A stretch of DNA of 64,000 bases, from positions 434,001 to 498,000 of the forward strand of contig NZ_PJAQ01000068.1 in assembly GCF_002836775.1 (NCBI RefSeq). The letters are read 5' to 3'. Within the stretch, counting starts at the first letter, position 1. Each line of letters begins with the position of its first letter. The DNA is from Colwellia sp. 12G3 (GTDB lineage: Bacteria > Pseudomonadota > Gammaproteobacteria > Enterobacterales > Alteromonadaceae). Under the pieces are notes generated by a model. That model ran no database searches, was not told the DNA's origin, and was given only the letters and a program-made list of their open reading frames with translations. The position numbers and the translations under genes were made by a program. Shown here piece after piece: positions 19,634 through 29,140 of this stretch.

Positions 19634-19904
19634 TATATACCCGTTCCTCTTGAAGATGCAGGTTTCAGCTGGAATTATAAACGCCTTTAGGCAAGGCATT
19701 GATTGAAGAGAATAGTTATTCTATTGTCGAAATCAATAACGCAGCATAAAGCGTTTATAAACCAGCCCTTTGGGGAAGCCTGAGCAAAACATACTCGTCG
19801 TTACATTTTTTTTTAAGGGAGTGACCATTAATAAAAAAATGTGCCTTGAATATGATTCGCTCAAGCTTCCTGAAACGAGCATCTTCAAGAGGATCGGGTA
19901 TATA
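19634..19904. mobile_element. MITE-like element with 26-bp terminal inverted repeats
   Basis: The ends 19634-19659 and 19879-19904 are inverted copies matching at 25 of 26 bases (TATATACCC...GAAGATGC), with weaker pairing for about 10 more bases inward (shared GTTTCAG). The 271-bp body has no open frame of note. It holds further palindromes: TATAAACGC / GCGTTTATA, and a long hairpin from ATTGATT to AATCAAT around AGAATAGTTATTCT. This is the layout of a non-autonomous transposable element. The right end overlaps the last codons of the esterase gene and supplies its stop codon. Confidence 0.75.
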
Positions 19905-20571
19905 GTAACCTAGCTTGTAACCACGCAGAAATATCAGTGAGCTGCTCTGGTAATACAGAATGCTCCATTGGGTAACTCTGCCAAGTAACTTTATAATTTG
20001 CTGCTGTTAGCAATGTATTGGCCATTTTACCCGCACTCATAGGCACAACATCATCTCGCTCACCGTGGTTTTGTAAAATAGGCGTAGCAACATTAGCACT
20101 ATGACATTGCTCTGGTAGTTTGTCTGCTGTTGGTAAATAACAAGATAAAGCTAAAATTCCCGCTAAACTTTGCGAGAACCGTAAACCGGTAAATAAACTC
20201 AATACGCCACCTTGGCTAAAGCCAGCTAAGACGATATTTTTAGCTGGTATACCCATATCAATTTGCTCTTGAATTAACGCTTGAACAAGCTTTTCAGAAG
20301 CTAATACACCGTCCATATCCGCACGGTTATGTAAATCCATGCTTTTGATGTCATACCAAGAGCGCATAACATAACCTTGGTTAATCGTTACTGCTTGCTC
20401 TGGTGCATGCGGGAAAATAAAGCGTATACCGTGATTTTCTGGTAAAGCTAACATTGGCACAATAGGCGCAAAGCCGGCACCCGAATCTCCCAGACCATGT
20501 AACCATATGACACAGGACGTTGCTGGGGATTTCGGCTCTATAGTAATTCGTTCAAGTGACATTGTTGACAT
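19885..20571 (-). CDS. Carboxylesterase / acyl-protein-thioesterase-like hydrolase
   Basis: Alpha/beta hydrolase of the phospholipase/carboxylesterase family that acts on short acyl esters; the true substrate is unknown. The 228 residues carry the oxyanion segment WLHGLGDSG (about 23-31), nucleophile Ser119 in GFSQGG, Asp173 or Asp174 in HGERDDVVP and His204 in PMEHSVLP. The last residues (LYTRSS) and the stop codon are encoded by the inverted repeat of the MITE-like element, so the native C-terminus was replaced after about WLQAR. The catalytic core is intact and the enzyme is probably functional. Confidence 0.9.
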   Translation of the reverse strand: MSTMSLERITIEPKSPATSCVIWLHGLGDSGAGFAPIVPMLALPENHGIRFIFPHAPEQAVTINQGYVMRSWYDIKSMDLHNRADMDGVLASEKLVQALIQEQIDMGIPAKNIVLAGFSQGGVLSLFTGLRFSQSLAGILALSCYLPTADKLPEQCHSANVATPILQNHGERDDVVPMSAGKMANTLLTAANYKVTWQSYPMEHSVLPEQLTDISAWLQARLLYTRSS

Positions 20572-20659
20572 AATATTTCAATGATTTATTCGTTAATAAA
20601 AAGATGCCACATCATAACAACGGTTAGTGTCTGTGGCAAAAAAGCATATTGACTATTTT

Positions 20660-21598
20660 TTACAGTAATTGCCCGACATTACTTTGAAAGTAATCTAAAA
20701 AGGTTCGTGTTTTACTGGCAATATTACGGCTTTGATAAAGTACACTTAAGCGCTGGGCGACACTTTCATTACTGAGCGACAATCGTTTTAGTGGCTGATT
20801 TTGTGTACTATTTGGTAAAAGTTTAACTTTTACCAAACTGTTTTTTAATACATAGTCAGGTAACTTGCACAGACCAAGTCCTTGCTCTGCTGCTTGAAGA
20901 CGCATTTCTGGACTAGAAAGTACTACTCTACCACTAACATTAACTTGCTCAATTTTATCGCCATTACGAAAATGCCAAGGCTTATTTCCCTCTGCCAAAA
21001 TACAATCATACTGGCTAAGTTGTTCTGGCCTAATACTTTCTTCTTGCAGCAGTTTAATTTCACTCTCAGATGACATAGTGGGTGAAAGGTAAATAGATTG
21101 TGGGAAGCTTAATAATTCTTTAGCAATCCAGTTTGTTGTTGGCAACGCTTGTTCGTGCAAGACAAAACAAAGGTCAAACTTGGGGTCAAATTCAGGAACC
21201 GAACCAGAGTAATGCTGACAATGTAAATTAATTTTAGGGTAGCGCCTTAAAAAATCACCAATTAAAGTACTAATAATTTTATTAAAAAACTCTAAGGGTA
21301 ATAAAATATTTAGCGTACCTTGCGGCTGATTTAATGATGATAAAAGCGCTTCTTCTACTTTGCCTAAGGCATCAATATGCTCTTTACTTGCACAAAAGAG
21401 TAAGCGACCACTATCGGTGAGCTCCTGCTTTCGTGTTGTGCGCAAAAGTAGTTCGCAACCTAATTTTTTCTCTAACAGCACTAAGCGTCGACTTATTTTT
21501 GATTTTGCTATGCCTAGCTCTTTAGCCGCTAATGTAAAAGAGCCTGCTTCGACTAAGCTAACAAATAAATGCAAATCATCTAAGTTGCTCAATTTCAT
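20660..21598 (-). CDS. LysR-family transcriptional regulator
   Basis: The N-terminal winged helix (LDDLHLFVSLVEAGSFTLAA, KSKISRRLVLLEKKLGCELL) and C-terminal effector domain identify a LysR regulator of about 312 residues. The start at 21598 follows a GGAGG. A longer frame from 21646 would add 16 residues not found in the family. It is divergent from the thioredoxin-like gene at 21743 with a gap of about 145 bp, the classic arrangement for a LysR regulator and its target; control of that gene is inference. Confidence 0.92.
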   Translation of the reverse strand: MKLSNLDDLHLFVSLVEAGSFTLAAKELGIAKSKISRRLVLLEKKLGCELLLRTTRKQELTDSGRLLFCASKEHIDALGKVEEALLSSLNQPQGTLNILLPLEFFNKIISTLIGDFLRRYPKINLHCQHYSGSVPEFDPKFDLCFVLHEQALPTTNWIAKELLSFPQSIYLSPTMSSESEIKLLQEESIRPEQLSQYDCILAEGNKPWHFRNGDKIEQVNVSGRVVLSSPEMRLQAAEQGLGLCKLPDYVLKNSLVKVKLLPNSTQNQPLKRLSLSNESVAQRLSVLYQSRNIASKTRTFLDYFQSNVGQLL

Positions 21599-21742
21599 AC
21601 CTCCGCCTATTGTTTCATTTTTAGAACAATGAATTCCATTAAACACATCTAATAAAGCAATTGCAACTTAAGTACACTGCATTTACTGATTAAAAACTAA
21701 GTAACCGGTATTTAATAACCCCCCTACATAATGGAGTACATC

Positions 21743-22072
21743 ATGAGCACAGATACATTGATAAAAGTTGAAGATGTTTTAGCTGAGCATTTTTCACAAG
21801 TAGTAGAGCAAGCTGAAAGGAAAGTATTAATCGACTTTTATGCGCCATGGTGCGCGCCATGTAAGATGCTAACCCCTGTCGTTGAGCAAATAGCACAAGA
21901 GCATGCAGACATTAAAGTAATAAAAATTAACGCTGATAACAGTCAAGAGTTAATGGCTAAGTTTGGCATTCGAGGTATTCCAACCTTATTATTAATGAAC
22001 AGTGGCCAGTTAGTGGCTACGCAAGTAGGCGCTGCTTCGTTCAGCCAAGTGAAAAAGTTCGTGCAACAGTAA
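21743..22072 (+). CDS. Thioredoxin-fold protein with WCAPC active site
   Basis: Thiol-disulfide oxidoreductase of the thioredoxin family. The 109 residues have the full fold, with the active site WCAPC at 36-40 (canonical thioredoxin has WCGPC), FYAPWCAPCKML, and the cis-Pro loop GIRGIPTLLLMNSG. No signal peptide, so cytoplasmic. The ATG at 21743 follows GGAG with 6-base spacing; an upstream frame start at 21731 is less likely. It is divergent from a LysR gene and followed by its own terminator, so it is a single-gene unit, probably a second thioredoxin rather than the main TrxA. Confidence 0.9.
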   Translation: MSTDTLIKVEDVLAEHFSQVVEQAERKVLIDFYAPWCAPCKMLTPVVEQIAQEHADIKVIKINADNSQELMAKFGIRGIPTLLLMNSGQLVATQVGAASFSQVKKFVQQ

Positions 22073-22096
22073 TCAAACACCCAACAACTTAGCCCT

Positions 22097-22128
22097 CTAG
22101 GCTATCAACAGTGATAGCCTAGTTTTTA
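22097..22128 (+). terminator. Terminator after the thioredoxin gene
   Basis: An 11-bp perfect stem CTAGGCTATCA / TGATAGCCTAG (22097-22122) with an ACAG loop, followed by TTTTTATT. Confidence 0.9.
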
Positions 22129-22259
22129 TTATATTCACCAAATTATTAACTATTCATTGATCTATCTCGGGCATCGCTACTAACTATTTATTACAATCAT
22201 TTACAACAACCCCATTACCATGATGTCGTAATCATCTTCGATGCATACAAGGCACACCA

Positions 22260-23465
22260 ATGATGCAAATAACCGACTTAGCAACAGAACAAAAAATTCC
22301 ACCACTATTACGCTTAGGCTTTCGACCATTTTTCCTTAGCGGAGCCCTCTTTAGCGTTTTTGCCATTACGCTTTGGCTATTAATTTATAAGGGAACAATT
22401 AACTTATCTCCTCTAGGAGGAGGATATTGGTGGCATATTCATGAAATGATTTTTGGTTTTGGCGGCGCCATTATTGCAGGATTTTTATTAACAGCTGTAC
22501 AAAATTGGACAGGGGTTAGAGGCGCACAAGGCACAATATTACTCGCTTTGTTCTTACTTTGGTTAGCGGGTAGGATTTTCCTAGTAGTACCTGATCTACT
22601 CGGTTCAATACTTACCGGTTTGATTGACCTAATGTTTCTGCCAACAGTTGCTTATGTTTTAGCTAAACCCATTATTGCCATAAAGCAGTACCGTAATTTG
22701 TTCTTTGTACCATTACTCGCATTATTTACCCTCGCTAATTTAGAGATGCACTTATCTATACACTACCCGACAACATTCAATAGCGTATATTCTGGTTATG
22801 CTGGTGTAATGCTGGTAACGTTTTTAATGTCGGTAATGGCTGGTCGTGTTGTTCCTATGTTTACAGCCAATGGCACAAATACCGCGAAAATAGCTCCATT
22901 ACCATGGTTAGATAAAGCAGCCAATGGTAGTTTAGCAATTGCTATGTTCAGCTTACTATTACAACCAATAGTTGGCTTTTCAGCGCTATTCTTTGGTGTA
23001 TTACTTATTATTGCCAGCGTATTTCAAACAATGCGTTGGTTAAGATGGCGACCATGGATCACCTTGCATGTTCCTCTTTTGTGGTCTATTCACGGCGCAA
23101 TAAAATTTATTTGTTTTGGTCTATTCGTGCTGGGTGCCAGTTATGTAATACCCGAAGTACCGAGTAATCATGTTTGGCACCTACTGACTGTTGGCGGTAT
23201 TGGTGGTTTGATTTTAGCTATGATTTCGCGTGTTTCTTTAGGTCACACGGGCCGCCCTCTAACACCACCAAAATCAATGAGCATTGCCTATGTATTGATA
23301 AGCTTAGCGGCATTAGTACGTGCTTTTGGTCCTTGGGCTATTCCTGAAAAAACCTTATTGTTTATTGATATCAGCGGCGGATTTTGGCTTATAGCGTTTA
23401 TTATTTTTATAATCGGTTACGGTCCTATGCTAATCAACGCAAGAAAAGATGGTCGACCTGGATAG
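22260..23465 (+). CDS. NnrS family membrane protein
   Basis: Polytopic membrane protein of the NnrS family, linked to haem/copper binding and to protection from nitric oxide or nitrosative stress. The 401 residues form about 12 hydrophobic segments. Conserved His residues occur in WWHIHEMIFGFGGAIIAGFL, and the family signatures LLTAVQNWTG, VPMFTAN and SRVSLGHTGRPL are present. No nitric oxide reductase gene is next to it here. It is followed by an imperfect hairpin that may end transcription. Confidence 0.93.
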   Translation: MMQITDLATEQKIPPLLRLGFRPFFLSGALFSVFAITLWLLIYKGTINLSPLGGGYWWHIHEMIFGFGGAIIAGFLLTAVQNWTGVRGAQGTILLALFLLWLAGRIFLVVPDLLGSILTGLIDLMFLPTVAYVLAKPIIAIKQYRNLFFVPLLALFTLANLEMHLSIHYPTTFNSVYSGYAGVMLVTFLMSVMAGRVVPMFTANGTNTAKIAPLPWLDKAANGSLAIAMFSLLLQPIVGFSALFFGVLLIIASVFQTMRWLRWRPWITLHVPLLWSIHGAIKFICFGLFVLGASYVIPEVPSNHVWHLLTVGGIGGLILAMISRVSLGHTGRPLTPPKSMSIAYVLISLAALVRAFGPWAIPEKTLLFIDISGGFWLIAFIIFIIGYGPMLINARKDGRPG

Positions 23466-23512
23466 AGTGACTTACACTAGGTGATTAGCAAAACAATAGT
23501 ACCTTTTTAAAT

Positions 23513-23556
23513 AAATAAGCTAGCTAGCTCTACACGAACTATCTAGTTTATTTTTA
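23513..23556 (+). terminator. Possible terminator after nnrS-like gene
   Basis: Imperfect 15-bp stem: AAATAAGCTAGCTAG (23513-23527) with CTATCTAGTTTATTT (23539-23553), one mismatch and one wobble pair, followed by TT. AT-rich, so only moderately convincing. Confidence 0.5.
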
Positions 23557-23642
23557 TTGACCGACTACAAAACTTTATTAAGTCATCACTACCCCCTTAC
23601 TAACACACCTACAAAAAAATCAATAAATAATGAGTAAGCAAT

Positions 23643-24596
23643 ATGCGTGCAGTATTTCTAGATAAAAACACTTTCAGTCCTGTTATTGAATTCTCTGCTA
23701 TTGAGCAACAGGTTAGCCAGTTACTCTGTTATGAGATAACGTCCCCTGCCGAGATAATAGAACGCTGTATTGATGCCGATATTATTATTACCAATAAAGT
23801 ACAGTTAACCGCAGAAATATTACCAGCCTTACCTAAAGCAAAACTCATTTGTATCAGTGCAACAGGTTATAACAATGTAGATATTGAAGCGGCTAGACAT
23901 TTAAATATTGCCGTAACAAATGTCAGTGGCTATGCAGGGCAATCAGTAGCACAGTATGTTTTTGCCCAGTTACTTGAGTATTATCAAAAAACTAACCATC
24001 ACAACAGTAATACTGAGCAAGGTTTATGGTCAAGCAGCAATGCTTTTTGTTACCACGGCAATAGCATTAGTGAATTGGCAGGAAAAACACTGGGTATTGT
24101 TGGTTACGGTAGTTTAGGTAAAGCGGTGGCAGTTATTGCGCAGGCTTTTAATATGAGGGTTATTATTAGTGAGCGGCCTAAAGCAAATGCGATTAGAGCA
24201 AATCGCGTTTGTTTTGATCAAGTTATAGAGCAAGCTGACATTATTAGTTTACATTGCCCACAAACAGCTGAAACAGAAAACCTAATCAATGCTGATGTTT
24301 TATCACGTATGAAAAATACCGCGGTGTTAGTCAATACAGCTCGAGGGGCATTAATTGATGAAACGGCTTTACTAGACGCCTTAAAAAGCAAAGAGATTGC
24401 TTGTGCCATTTTGGATGTGTTAACACAAGAGCCGCCTCCCGCTTCGCACCCGTTACTTAACAGTAACTTGGAGAGTTTAAAGATTACCGCGCATATCGCC
24501 TGGGCAAGTATTGAAGCGCAACAGCGGTTGATTGATTTATTAAGTCAAAATATTTTTGCCTTTAAGCAAGGTGAACGATTAAATCGCTTAGTTTAA
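23643..24596 (+). CDS. D-2-hydroxyacid dehydrogenase (HprA-like)
   Basis: NAD-dependent oxidoreductase that reduces 2-keto acids such as hydroxypyruvate. It has 317 residues. The nucleotide-binding motif GIVGYGSLGKAV is near 149-160. Catalytic residues are the Arg in NTARGALIDE, the Glu in TQEPPP and the His in ITAHIAWAS. The glycerate/hydroxypyruvate type fits best, as in the substrate-side VSGYAGQSVAQYV segment, but the substrate is not fixed by sequence. No signal peptide. It appears monocistronic. Confidence 0.9.
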   Translation: MRAVFLDKNTFSPVIEFSAIEQQVSQLLCYEITSPAEIIERCIDADIIITNKVQLTAEILPALPKAKLICISATGYNNVDIEAARHLNIAVTNVSGYAGQSVAQYVFAQLLEYYQKTNHHNSNTEQGLWSSSNAFCYHGNSISELAGKTLGIVGYGSLGKAVAVIAQAFNMRVIISERPKANAIRANRVCFDQVIEQADIISLHCPQTAETENLINADVLSRMKNTAVLVNTARGALIDETALLDALKSKEIACAILDVLTQEPPPASHPLLNSNLESLKITAHIAWASIEAQQRLIDLLSQNIFAFKQGERLNRLV

Positions 24597-24716
24597 ATTG
24601 ACTTAGCAAAGAGATAATCAATTAATTTATTTACTAATACGCTATTTTCACTGCAACTTATCTGGAGCTTTGCTATCTTAACCTTGAGATCACCAATAAG
24701 ATGCGTTTATAAATCC

Positions 24717-25316
24717 ATGACTATTCAAAAAGACACCGTTAAGTATTTACCATTAACTGCAGAATATTATTCACAAGTTATAGCCCTCGCCAACCATGTT
24801 CATGGTGATGGTTATTTAGATGATGAAAAAATAGTTGAATGGACCAATAAAGGCATAGTTAACAAGATAAACTGTAGTTTTGTTGCGTTGATCGATAACC
24901 AAGTTATTGGCTTTCGTAGTACTTATTCTGCCAATAATTGGCAAATAGATCAGTGGTGCACACCAGTAATATGGCAGGTGGATAGTCAGAAATGCTGTTA
25001 TTTCAAATGTAATACCGTCGATGAAAGATATCGCTGCTTAGGTATTGGTAAGCAGCTATTACAACTTGCCATAAAAGCTGCGCAGCAACAAGGCGCAAAA
25101 GCGGGTATAAGTCATTTATGGAAACAAAGCCCTAACAATAGTGCCGTATCATATTTCAGCAAGTGTGGTGGGAAATTAATAAAATCTCACCCCGATAAGT
25201 GGAATGAAGAAAGCAAACAAGGCTACGATTGTATTTTATGTGGCCATGATTGCCACTGTGAAGCGGCTGAGATGATTATTCACTTCGATAATGAACATTT
25301 TAAAATAGCCAAGTAG
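24717..25316 (+). CDS. GNAT acetyltransferase with Cys-rich C-terminal tail
   Basis: Acetyl-CoA-dependent N-acetyltransferase; substrate unknown. The acyl-CoA loop is seen as YRCLGIGKQLLQLAIKAAQQQGAKAG (about 103-128 in the 199-residue form starting MTIQKD). The tail carries a compact Cys/His cluster, CILCGHDCHCEAAEM, able to bind zinc, which ordinary GNAT enzymes lack. The start at 24717 is chosen because the preceding 11 codons of the longer frame do not look like protein; an earlier start at 24684 is possible. Confidence 0.8.
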   Translation: MTIQKDTVKYLPLTAEYYSQVIALANHVHGDGYLDDEKIVEWTNKGIVNKINCSFVALIDNQVIGFRSTYSANNWQIDQWCTPVIWQVDSQKCCYFKCNTVDERYRCLGIGKQLLQLAIKAAQQQGAKAGISHLWKQSPNNSAVSYFSKCGGKLIKSHPDKWNEESKQGYDCILCGHDCHCEAAEMIIHFDNEHFKIAK

Positions 25317-25335
25317 AGCAGTGATGAACTAAGAA

Positions 25336-25638
25336 TTAAATATTATCAGCGTCACTGTTGAGCAGGTCTGTTATGTGCTTAAAAATATCTTCATTAAATA
25401 GCGCTAATCCTTTGCGAGTAAGAATAAAAGATGATGCACTACCGACATCATGAGCAATTAGGTCTTCATGGCGTAAAAATGCTAGCGTACCTATATGAGC
25501 AGCACGTTTATCGGTTTCAATCACTGCGTCTGGGAACACATCATTAAAGCCAATTTCTGTAGGCGTTGGAAAGTGCTGCGCTAATAGTTTTAATATTGTG
25601 ACTGATGACTCATCGAATTGTGAAAAATTGACACCCAT
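25336..25638 (-). CDS. Small conserved-looking protein, possible winged helix
   Basis: Not recognised. The ATG at 25638 follows a good GAGGAA ribosome binding site, giving 100 residues (MGVNFSQFDESSVTILKLLAQ); a longer frame from 25695 is unlikely. The pattern of short helices followed by HIGTLAFLRHEDLIAHDVGSAS and FILTRKGLALF resembles a winged-helix fold with a beta wing. It could be a small DNA-binding protein, but no partner is evident. It is convergent with the GNAT gene. Confidence 0.6.
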   Translation of the reverse strand: MGVNFSQFDESSVTILKLLAQHFPTPTEIGFNDVFPDAVIETDKRAAHIGTLAFLRHEDLIAHDVGSASSFILTRKGLALFNEDIFKHITDLLNSDADNI

Positions 25639-25911
25639 TGTATTCTTCCTCAAAATAAATTCCCTTCGACCTAAAATATAGCAGACTAAAATCAATTATA
25701 AAATTATAAAATTATTAAGTGTTCAAGTAGCTAACACTTTATCTGCTCACATGAGACACAAGACTTATTTGAGCCTACCGACAATTCTGAAGTCACTTGG
25801 ATAATTGAAGATACTTTTGCATGGCAATATTATTTACAGAATATTGCAAAGGCAACCTTTCCAGACACTATCACTATCATCATGCATGGCTTGGGAGATC
25901 TTGGTTCGTCA

Positions 25912-26598
25912 TTATTTGTTACTAGAAGCCATTGCCGGTAATTGCCAATCAATCGGATTCATTTCATGCTTAACTAACCAAGCATTGGCTTGGGAGAAAT
26001 GCTGACAACCATAAAAGCCGCGGTAAGCAGACAGTGGCGATGGATGTGGGCCAGCTAATACTAAATGCTTGTCTTGATTTATATTTTTACCCTTTTTATG
26101 AGCATGTGCTCCCCATAAGATAAAAACACAGCCGTCATTATGTTCATTTAATTCATTAATAACCTGCTCAGTAAATATTTCCCAGCCCAGTTTTGCATGG
26201 GAATGTGCATTACCTTGCTGCACAGTTAACACTGTATTTAGCAATAGTACCCCTTGCTCTGCCCAAGGCGTTAAACAACCATGTTTTGGTGCTTTAAAGC
26301 CCTTAATGTCTGTTGATAACTCTTTATACATATTGACGAGTGATGGTGGTACTTTAATCCCCTCTTGTACTGAAAAGGCTAAACCATGCGCTTGATCTTT
26401 TCCGTGATAAGGATCCTGCCCCAGAATAACAATTTTGATATCTGCTAAGTCAACATGATTAAAAGCGTTAAAAACATCATTTTCTGTTGGATAAATTGAA
26501 ATTTCTGACGATCTTTGCTTTGCTACTTCAGTGACTAAATCCTTGAAGTAACTTTGCTTAGTTTCACGGTTAATAAGCTGCTGCCATTGTGGTTTCAT
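25912..26598 (-). CDS. ung: Uracil-DNA glycosylase
   Basis: Removes uracil from DNA in base excision repair. Family motifs are complete: catalytic GQDPYHG, uracil pocket LLLNTVLTV, and [11 protein letters not shown] with the catalytic His. The start at 26598 (MKPQWQQLI, 228 residues) fits family length. A longer frame to 26646 would run through the thrC terminator hairpin, which argues against it. Confidence 0.96.
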   Translation of the reverse strand: MKPQWQQLINRETKQSYFKDLVTEVAKQRSSEISIYPTENDVFNAFNHVDLADIKIVILGQDPYHGKDQAHGLAFSVQEGIKVPPSLVNMYKELSTDIKGFKAPKHGCLTPWAEQGVLLLNTVLTVQQGNAHSHAKLGWEIFTEQVINELNEHNDGCVFILWGAHAHKKGKNINQDKHLVLAGPHPSPLSAYRGFYGCQHFSQANAWLVKHEMNPIDWQLPAMASSNK

Positions 26599-26627
26599 TA
26601 TATTCATATCCAAAGGTTTAATGAGCA

Positions 26628-26658
26628 ATAAAAAAGCTATCACCAAGGGTGATAGCTT
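26628..26658 (-). terminator. Terminator of the thr operon
   Basis: An 11-bp stem AAGCTATCACC / GGTGATAGCTT (26634-26658) with a 3-base loop. Read on the minus strand it is followed by six T. It lies after thrC and just before the ung start. Confidence 0.85.
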
Positions 26659-26747
26659 TATATTTTACCGTAGTATTTTAACTTAAGTAATGTTGTTAAG
26701 CATTGTCAAAATAGTTATTGTGAAGGTTTACTTTCCACTTAACTTAC

Positions 26748-28052
26748 TTAACTTAACAGGTAGCTACGTAAATCGCTGAAATCAGTACTGAGATCTTGCG
26801 ATAAAATAGGCTCGCCGGCACAATCAGCAAGTTCCTTTGGTAAACCTAACGGCTGACCAAGAATACTTTCAACAACTTCTTTAAATTTCGCAGGATGAGC
26901 TGTTCCTAAAAACACACCAAATTCGTCTTCTGTGGCACTATATTGTAGCGCTTTATATGCAACAGCAGCATGTGGTTCACTAATGTATCCCAATTTTCTA
27001 AGCTGAATGACTGTTGATTGGGTTTGTTCTTCGTCTATTGATACTGAGCTAACACAACCTTGCTCAACAATACCGTTCTTCAACATATGTTCAACGCGTG
27101 GCCAATTATTCGGATTACTGACATCCATCGCATTTGAAATAGTCGCTACCGTTTTATTCGGTGTCCACTCACCTGTTTCTAAATAACGTGGCACAGTATC
27201 GTTAGCATTAGTCGCTGCAATAAAGCGCTTAATAGGTAAACCCATCGCTTTCGCAAATAAACCTGCAGTAAGGTTACCAAAGTTACCACTTGGAATAGAA
27301 AAGACAATACTGTCTAAGTCACTTTTTGCTCTTGAAAGCTGGGCAACTGCTTCGAAATAATAACAAACTTGTGCTAATAATCGACTGATGTTGATTGAGT
27401 TTGCCGAGTTTAAACCGATAGTATTTGCTAATTCTTTATCATCAAACGACTGCTTAACTAACGCCTGACAATCATCAAAATCACCATCAACGGCTAATGT
27501 TTCAATATTACCACCTAATGTGGTGAACATTTTTTCTTGCAGCAAACTAATTTTGCCTTTTGGATACATGATAACAACACGAATGTTATCAATACCATGG
27601 AAGGCATGAGCAACAGCAGCACCAGTATCACCTGAAGTAGCTGTTAAAATAGTTAACGGCTTTGTTTCACCACTTGCTTTGGCATCCTTGGCAACAAATG
27701 CTTGCAAACATTTCGCCATAAAACGGGCACCAAAGTCTTTAAACGCCAACGTTGGTCCGTGAAATAATTCTAAAATAGCTCGGTCTGGGCTTATAGGCTG
27801 TAATAAAGCAGGGAAATTAAAAGCATCGGTAACAATGTCAGTTAATTCACTTTGCGTTAAATCACCTTCAACAAAAGGTTGTAGTATTTTGACACTACGC
27901 TCTACCAAAGGCAGTGCAAGAAGCTCATCGATATTATCTAACTTAGGCATTGAGCTAGGAAAAAATAAACCCTGATTTTTACCTAAACCTTGCTTTACCG
28001 CTTGGGAGAAAGATACCTGCTCGTCATTTTCTTTTAAATTATAATATTTCAC
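26748..28052 (-). CDS. thrC: Threonine synthase
   Basis: Last step of threonine synthesis: converts O-phosphohomoserine to threonine with pyridoxal phosphate. The catalytic Lys lies in HGPTLAFKDFGARFMA and the phosphate-binding loop is near TATSGDTGAAVAHAF. The GTG at 28052 (reading MKYYNLKENDEQVSF) follows TAGGAAAG and aligns with E. coli ThrC, giving 434 residues; the longer ATG start at 28076 precedes the ribosome binding site. It is the third gene of thrABC, 83 bases after thrB. Confidence 0.97.
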   Translation of the reverse strand: MKYYNLKENDEQVSFSQAVKQGLGKNQGLFFPSSMPKLDNIDELLALPLVERSVKILQPFVEGDLTQSELTDIVTDAFNFPALLQPISPDRAILELFHGPTLAFKDFGARFMAKCLQAFVAKDAKASGETKPLTILTATSGDTGAAVAHAFHGIDNIRVVIMYPKGKISLLQEKMFTTLGGNIETLAVDGDFDDCQALVKQSFDDKELANTIGLNSANSINISRLLAQVCYYFEAVAQLSRAKSDLDSIVFSIPSGNFGNLTAGLFAKAMGLPIKRFIAATNANDTVPRYLETGEWTPNKTVATISNAMDVSNPNNWPRVEHMLKNGIVEQGCVSSVSIDEEQTQSTVIQLRKLGYISEPHAAVAYKALQYSATEDEFGVFLGTAHPAKFKEVVESILGQPLGLPKELADCAGEPILSQDLSTDFSDLRSYLLS

Positions 28053-28135
28053 TGTCTTTCCTAATAATCTGTTCACTAAATTTTTTAGCGATGGTGCTTA
28101 TATATGAGCGATGCAAATCGTTATTAATATATAAG

Positions 28136-29140
28136 TTAAATTTCTGTTGCGCCAACTTTGTCGACTTTACATATATGGACAAAGCCTAAAGTTGTTTGTA
28201 AGTAGTTATCTTGTAACCATAAGGCGTATTGCACTGCCTGTTGCTCGCTATCACAAACACAAAACAATGTCGGTCCTGAGCCTGAGATTCCAACAGCTAA
28301 CGCGCCTTGTGCAGTCAAATAATCTCGAGACTCTTGATATCGAGGCAGCAAGTTAGTGCGATAAGGTTCAGCAATAACATCAGTGAGCACTGAGAATGCT
28401 TGGCTCTTATCTTGACGATGACAAGCATCGACAAATGTAGCTAAGTTTTGACCATAACTGATAACATCACTACGACTATAAGTTGTAGGCAAAACATCCC
28501 TAGCGGCTTTAGTCGAGACTTCTATACCAGGGTATGCCATTACATAATAGCAATCATCGAAGCTAGGTAAAGTACGCGAGATCACGTTTTCATCCGGTAC
28601 CATTAACTGCAAACCACCTAAATAACACGGTGCAACATTATCGTAATGTAAGCTACCGCTAATTTGCGCTTCCATTTGACCTGTCATTTTTAGCAAGGCA
28701 TTTTCAGAAAAACTAAAATCATGATATTTAGCATAAAATGCATTTAGGGCTGCTAATGCCGCAACAACAGAGCAGGCACTTGAGCCTAAACCACTGCCAA
28801 CCGGCATTTTTTTATCCAAGCTAATAGCAACAATAACAGGAACTCTGTCAGCATTTATCAATTGTTCATTAAAAAGTAATAAGCAAGACCACACTATATT
28901 ATCTTCTTTGTTACTCGGCAGCTTATCAGCAAAACTACCTGTAACCGTTAAACTACTTTCACTAGCGGTTGTTGAACTCACTGTAACAACATCACCCAAT
29001 AAAGTACCATCTATTGGTTTTACTGCCAGTCCTAATACATCAAAGCCTACGCTGACATTACCAATGGAAGCTGGTGCAAAAACAGAAACACTTTTCTTAA
29101 TATTGGCGTTAATAGTGACGTTAGGGTTAGTAACTGACAT
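28136..29140 (-). CDS. thrB: Homoserine kinase
   Basis: GHMP kinase that phosphorylates homoserine. The ATP loop is visible as PVGSGLGSSACSVVAALAAL and the C-terminal motif as GISGSGPTLF. The ATG at 29138-29140 overlaps the thrA stop in TAATG, so translation is coupled. The protein has 334 residues, slightly longer than E. coli ThrB (about 310), with an extra N-terminal stretch ([16 protein letters not shown]) before the core VSVFAPASIGNVSVGFD. Confidence 0.97.
   Translation of the reverse strand: MSVTNPNVTINANIKKSVSVFAPASIGNVSVGFDVLGLAVKPIDGTLLGDVVTVSSTTASESSLTVTGSFADKLPSNKEDNIVWSCLLLFNEQLINADRVPVIVAISLDKKMPVGSGLGSSACSVVAALAALNAFYAKYHDFSFSENALLKMTGQMEAQISGSLHYDNVAPCYLGGLQLMVPDENVISRTLPSFDDCYYVMAYPGIEVSTKAARDVLPTTYSRSDVISYGQNLATFVDACHRQDKSQAFSVLTDVIAEPYRTNLLPRYQESRDYLTAQGALAVGISGSGPTLFCVCDSEQQAVQYALWLQDNYLQTTLGFVHICKVDKVGATEI

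Noticed and set aside
22235..22259. GATGCATACAA upstream of the NnrS gene as an NsrR half-site
   Set aside because: Only one half of the NsrR palindrome is present, so it does not support a regulatory call.
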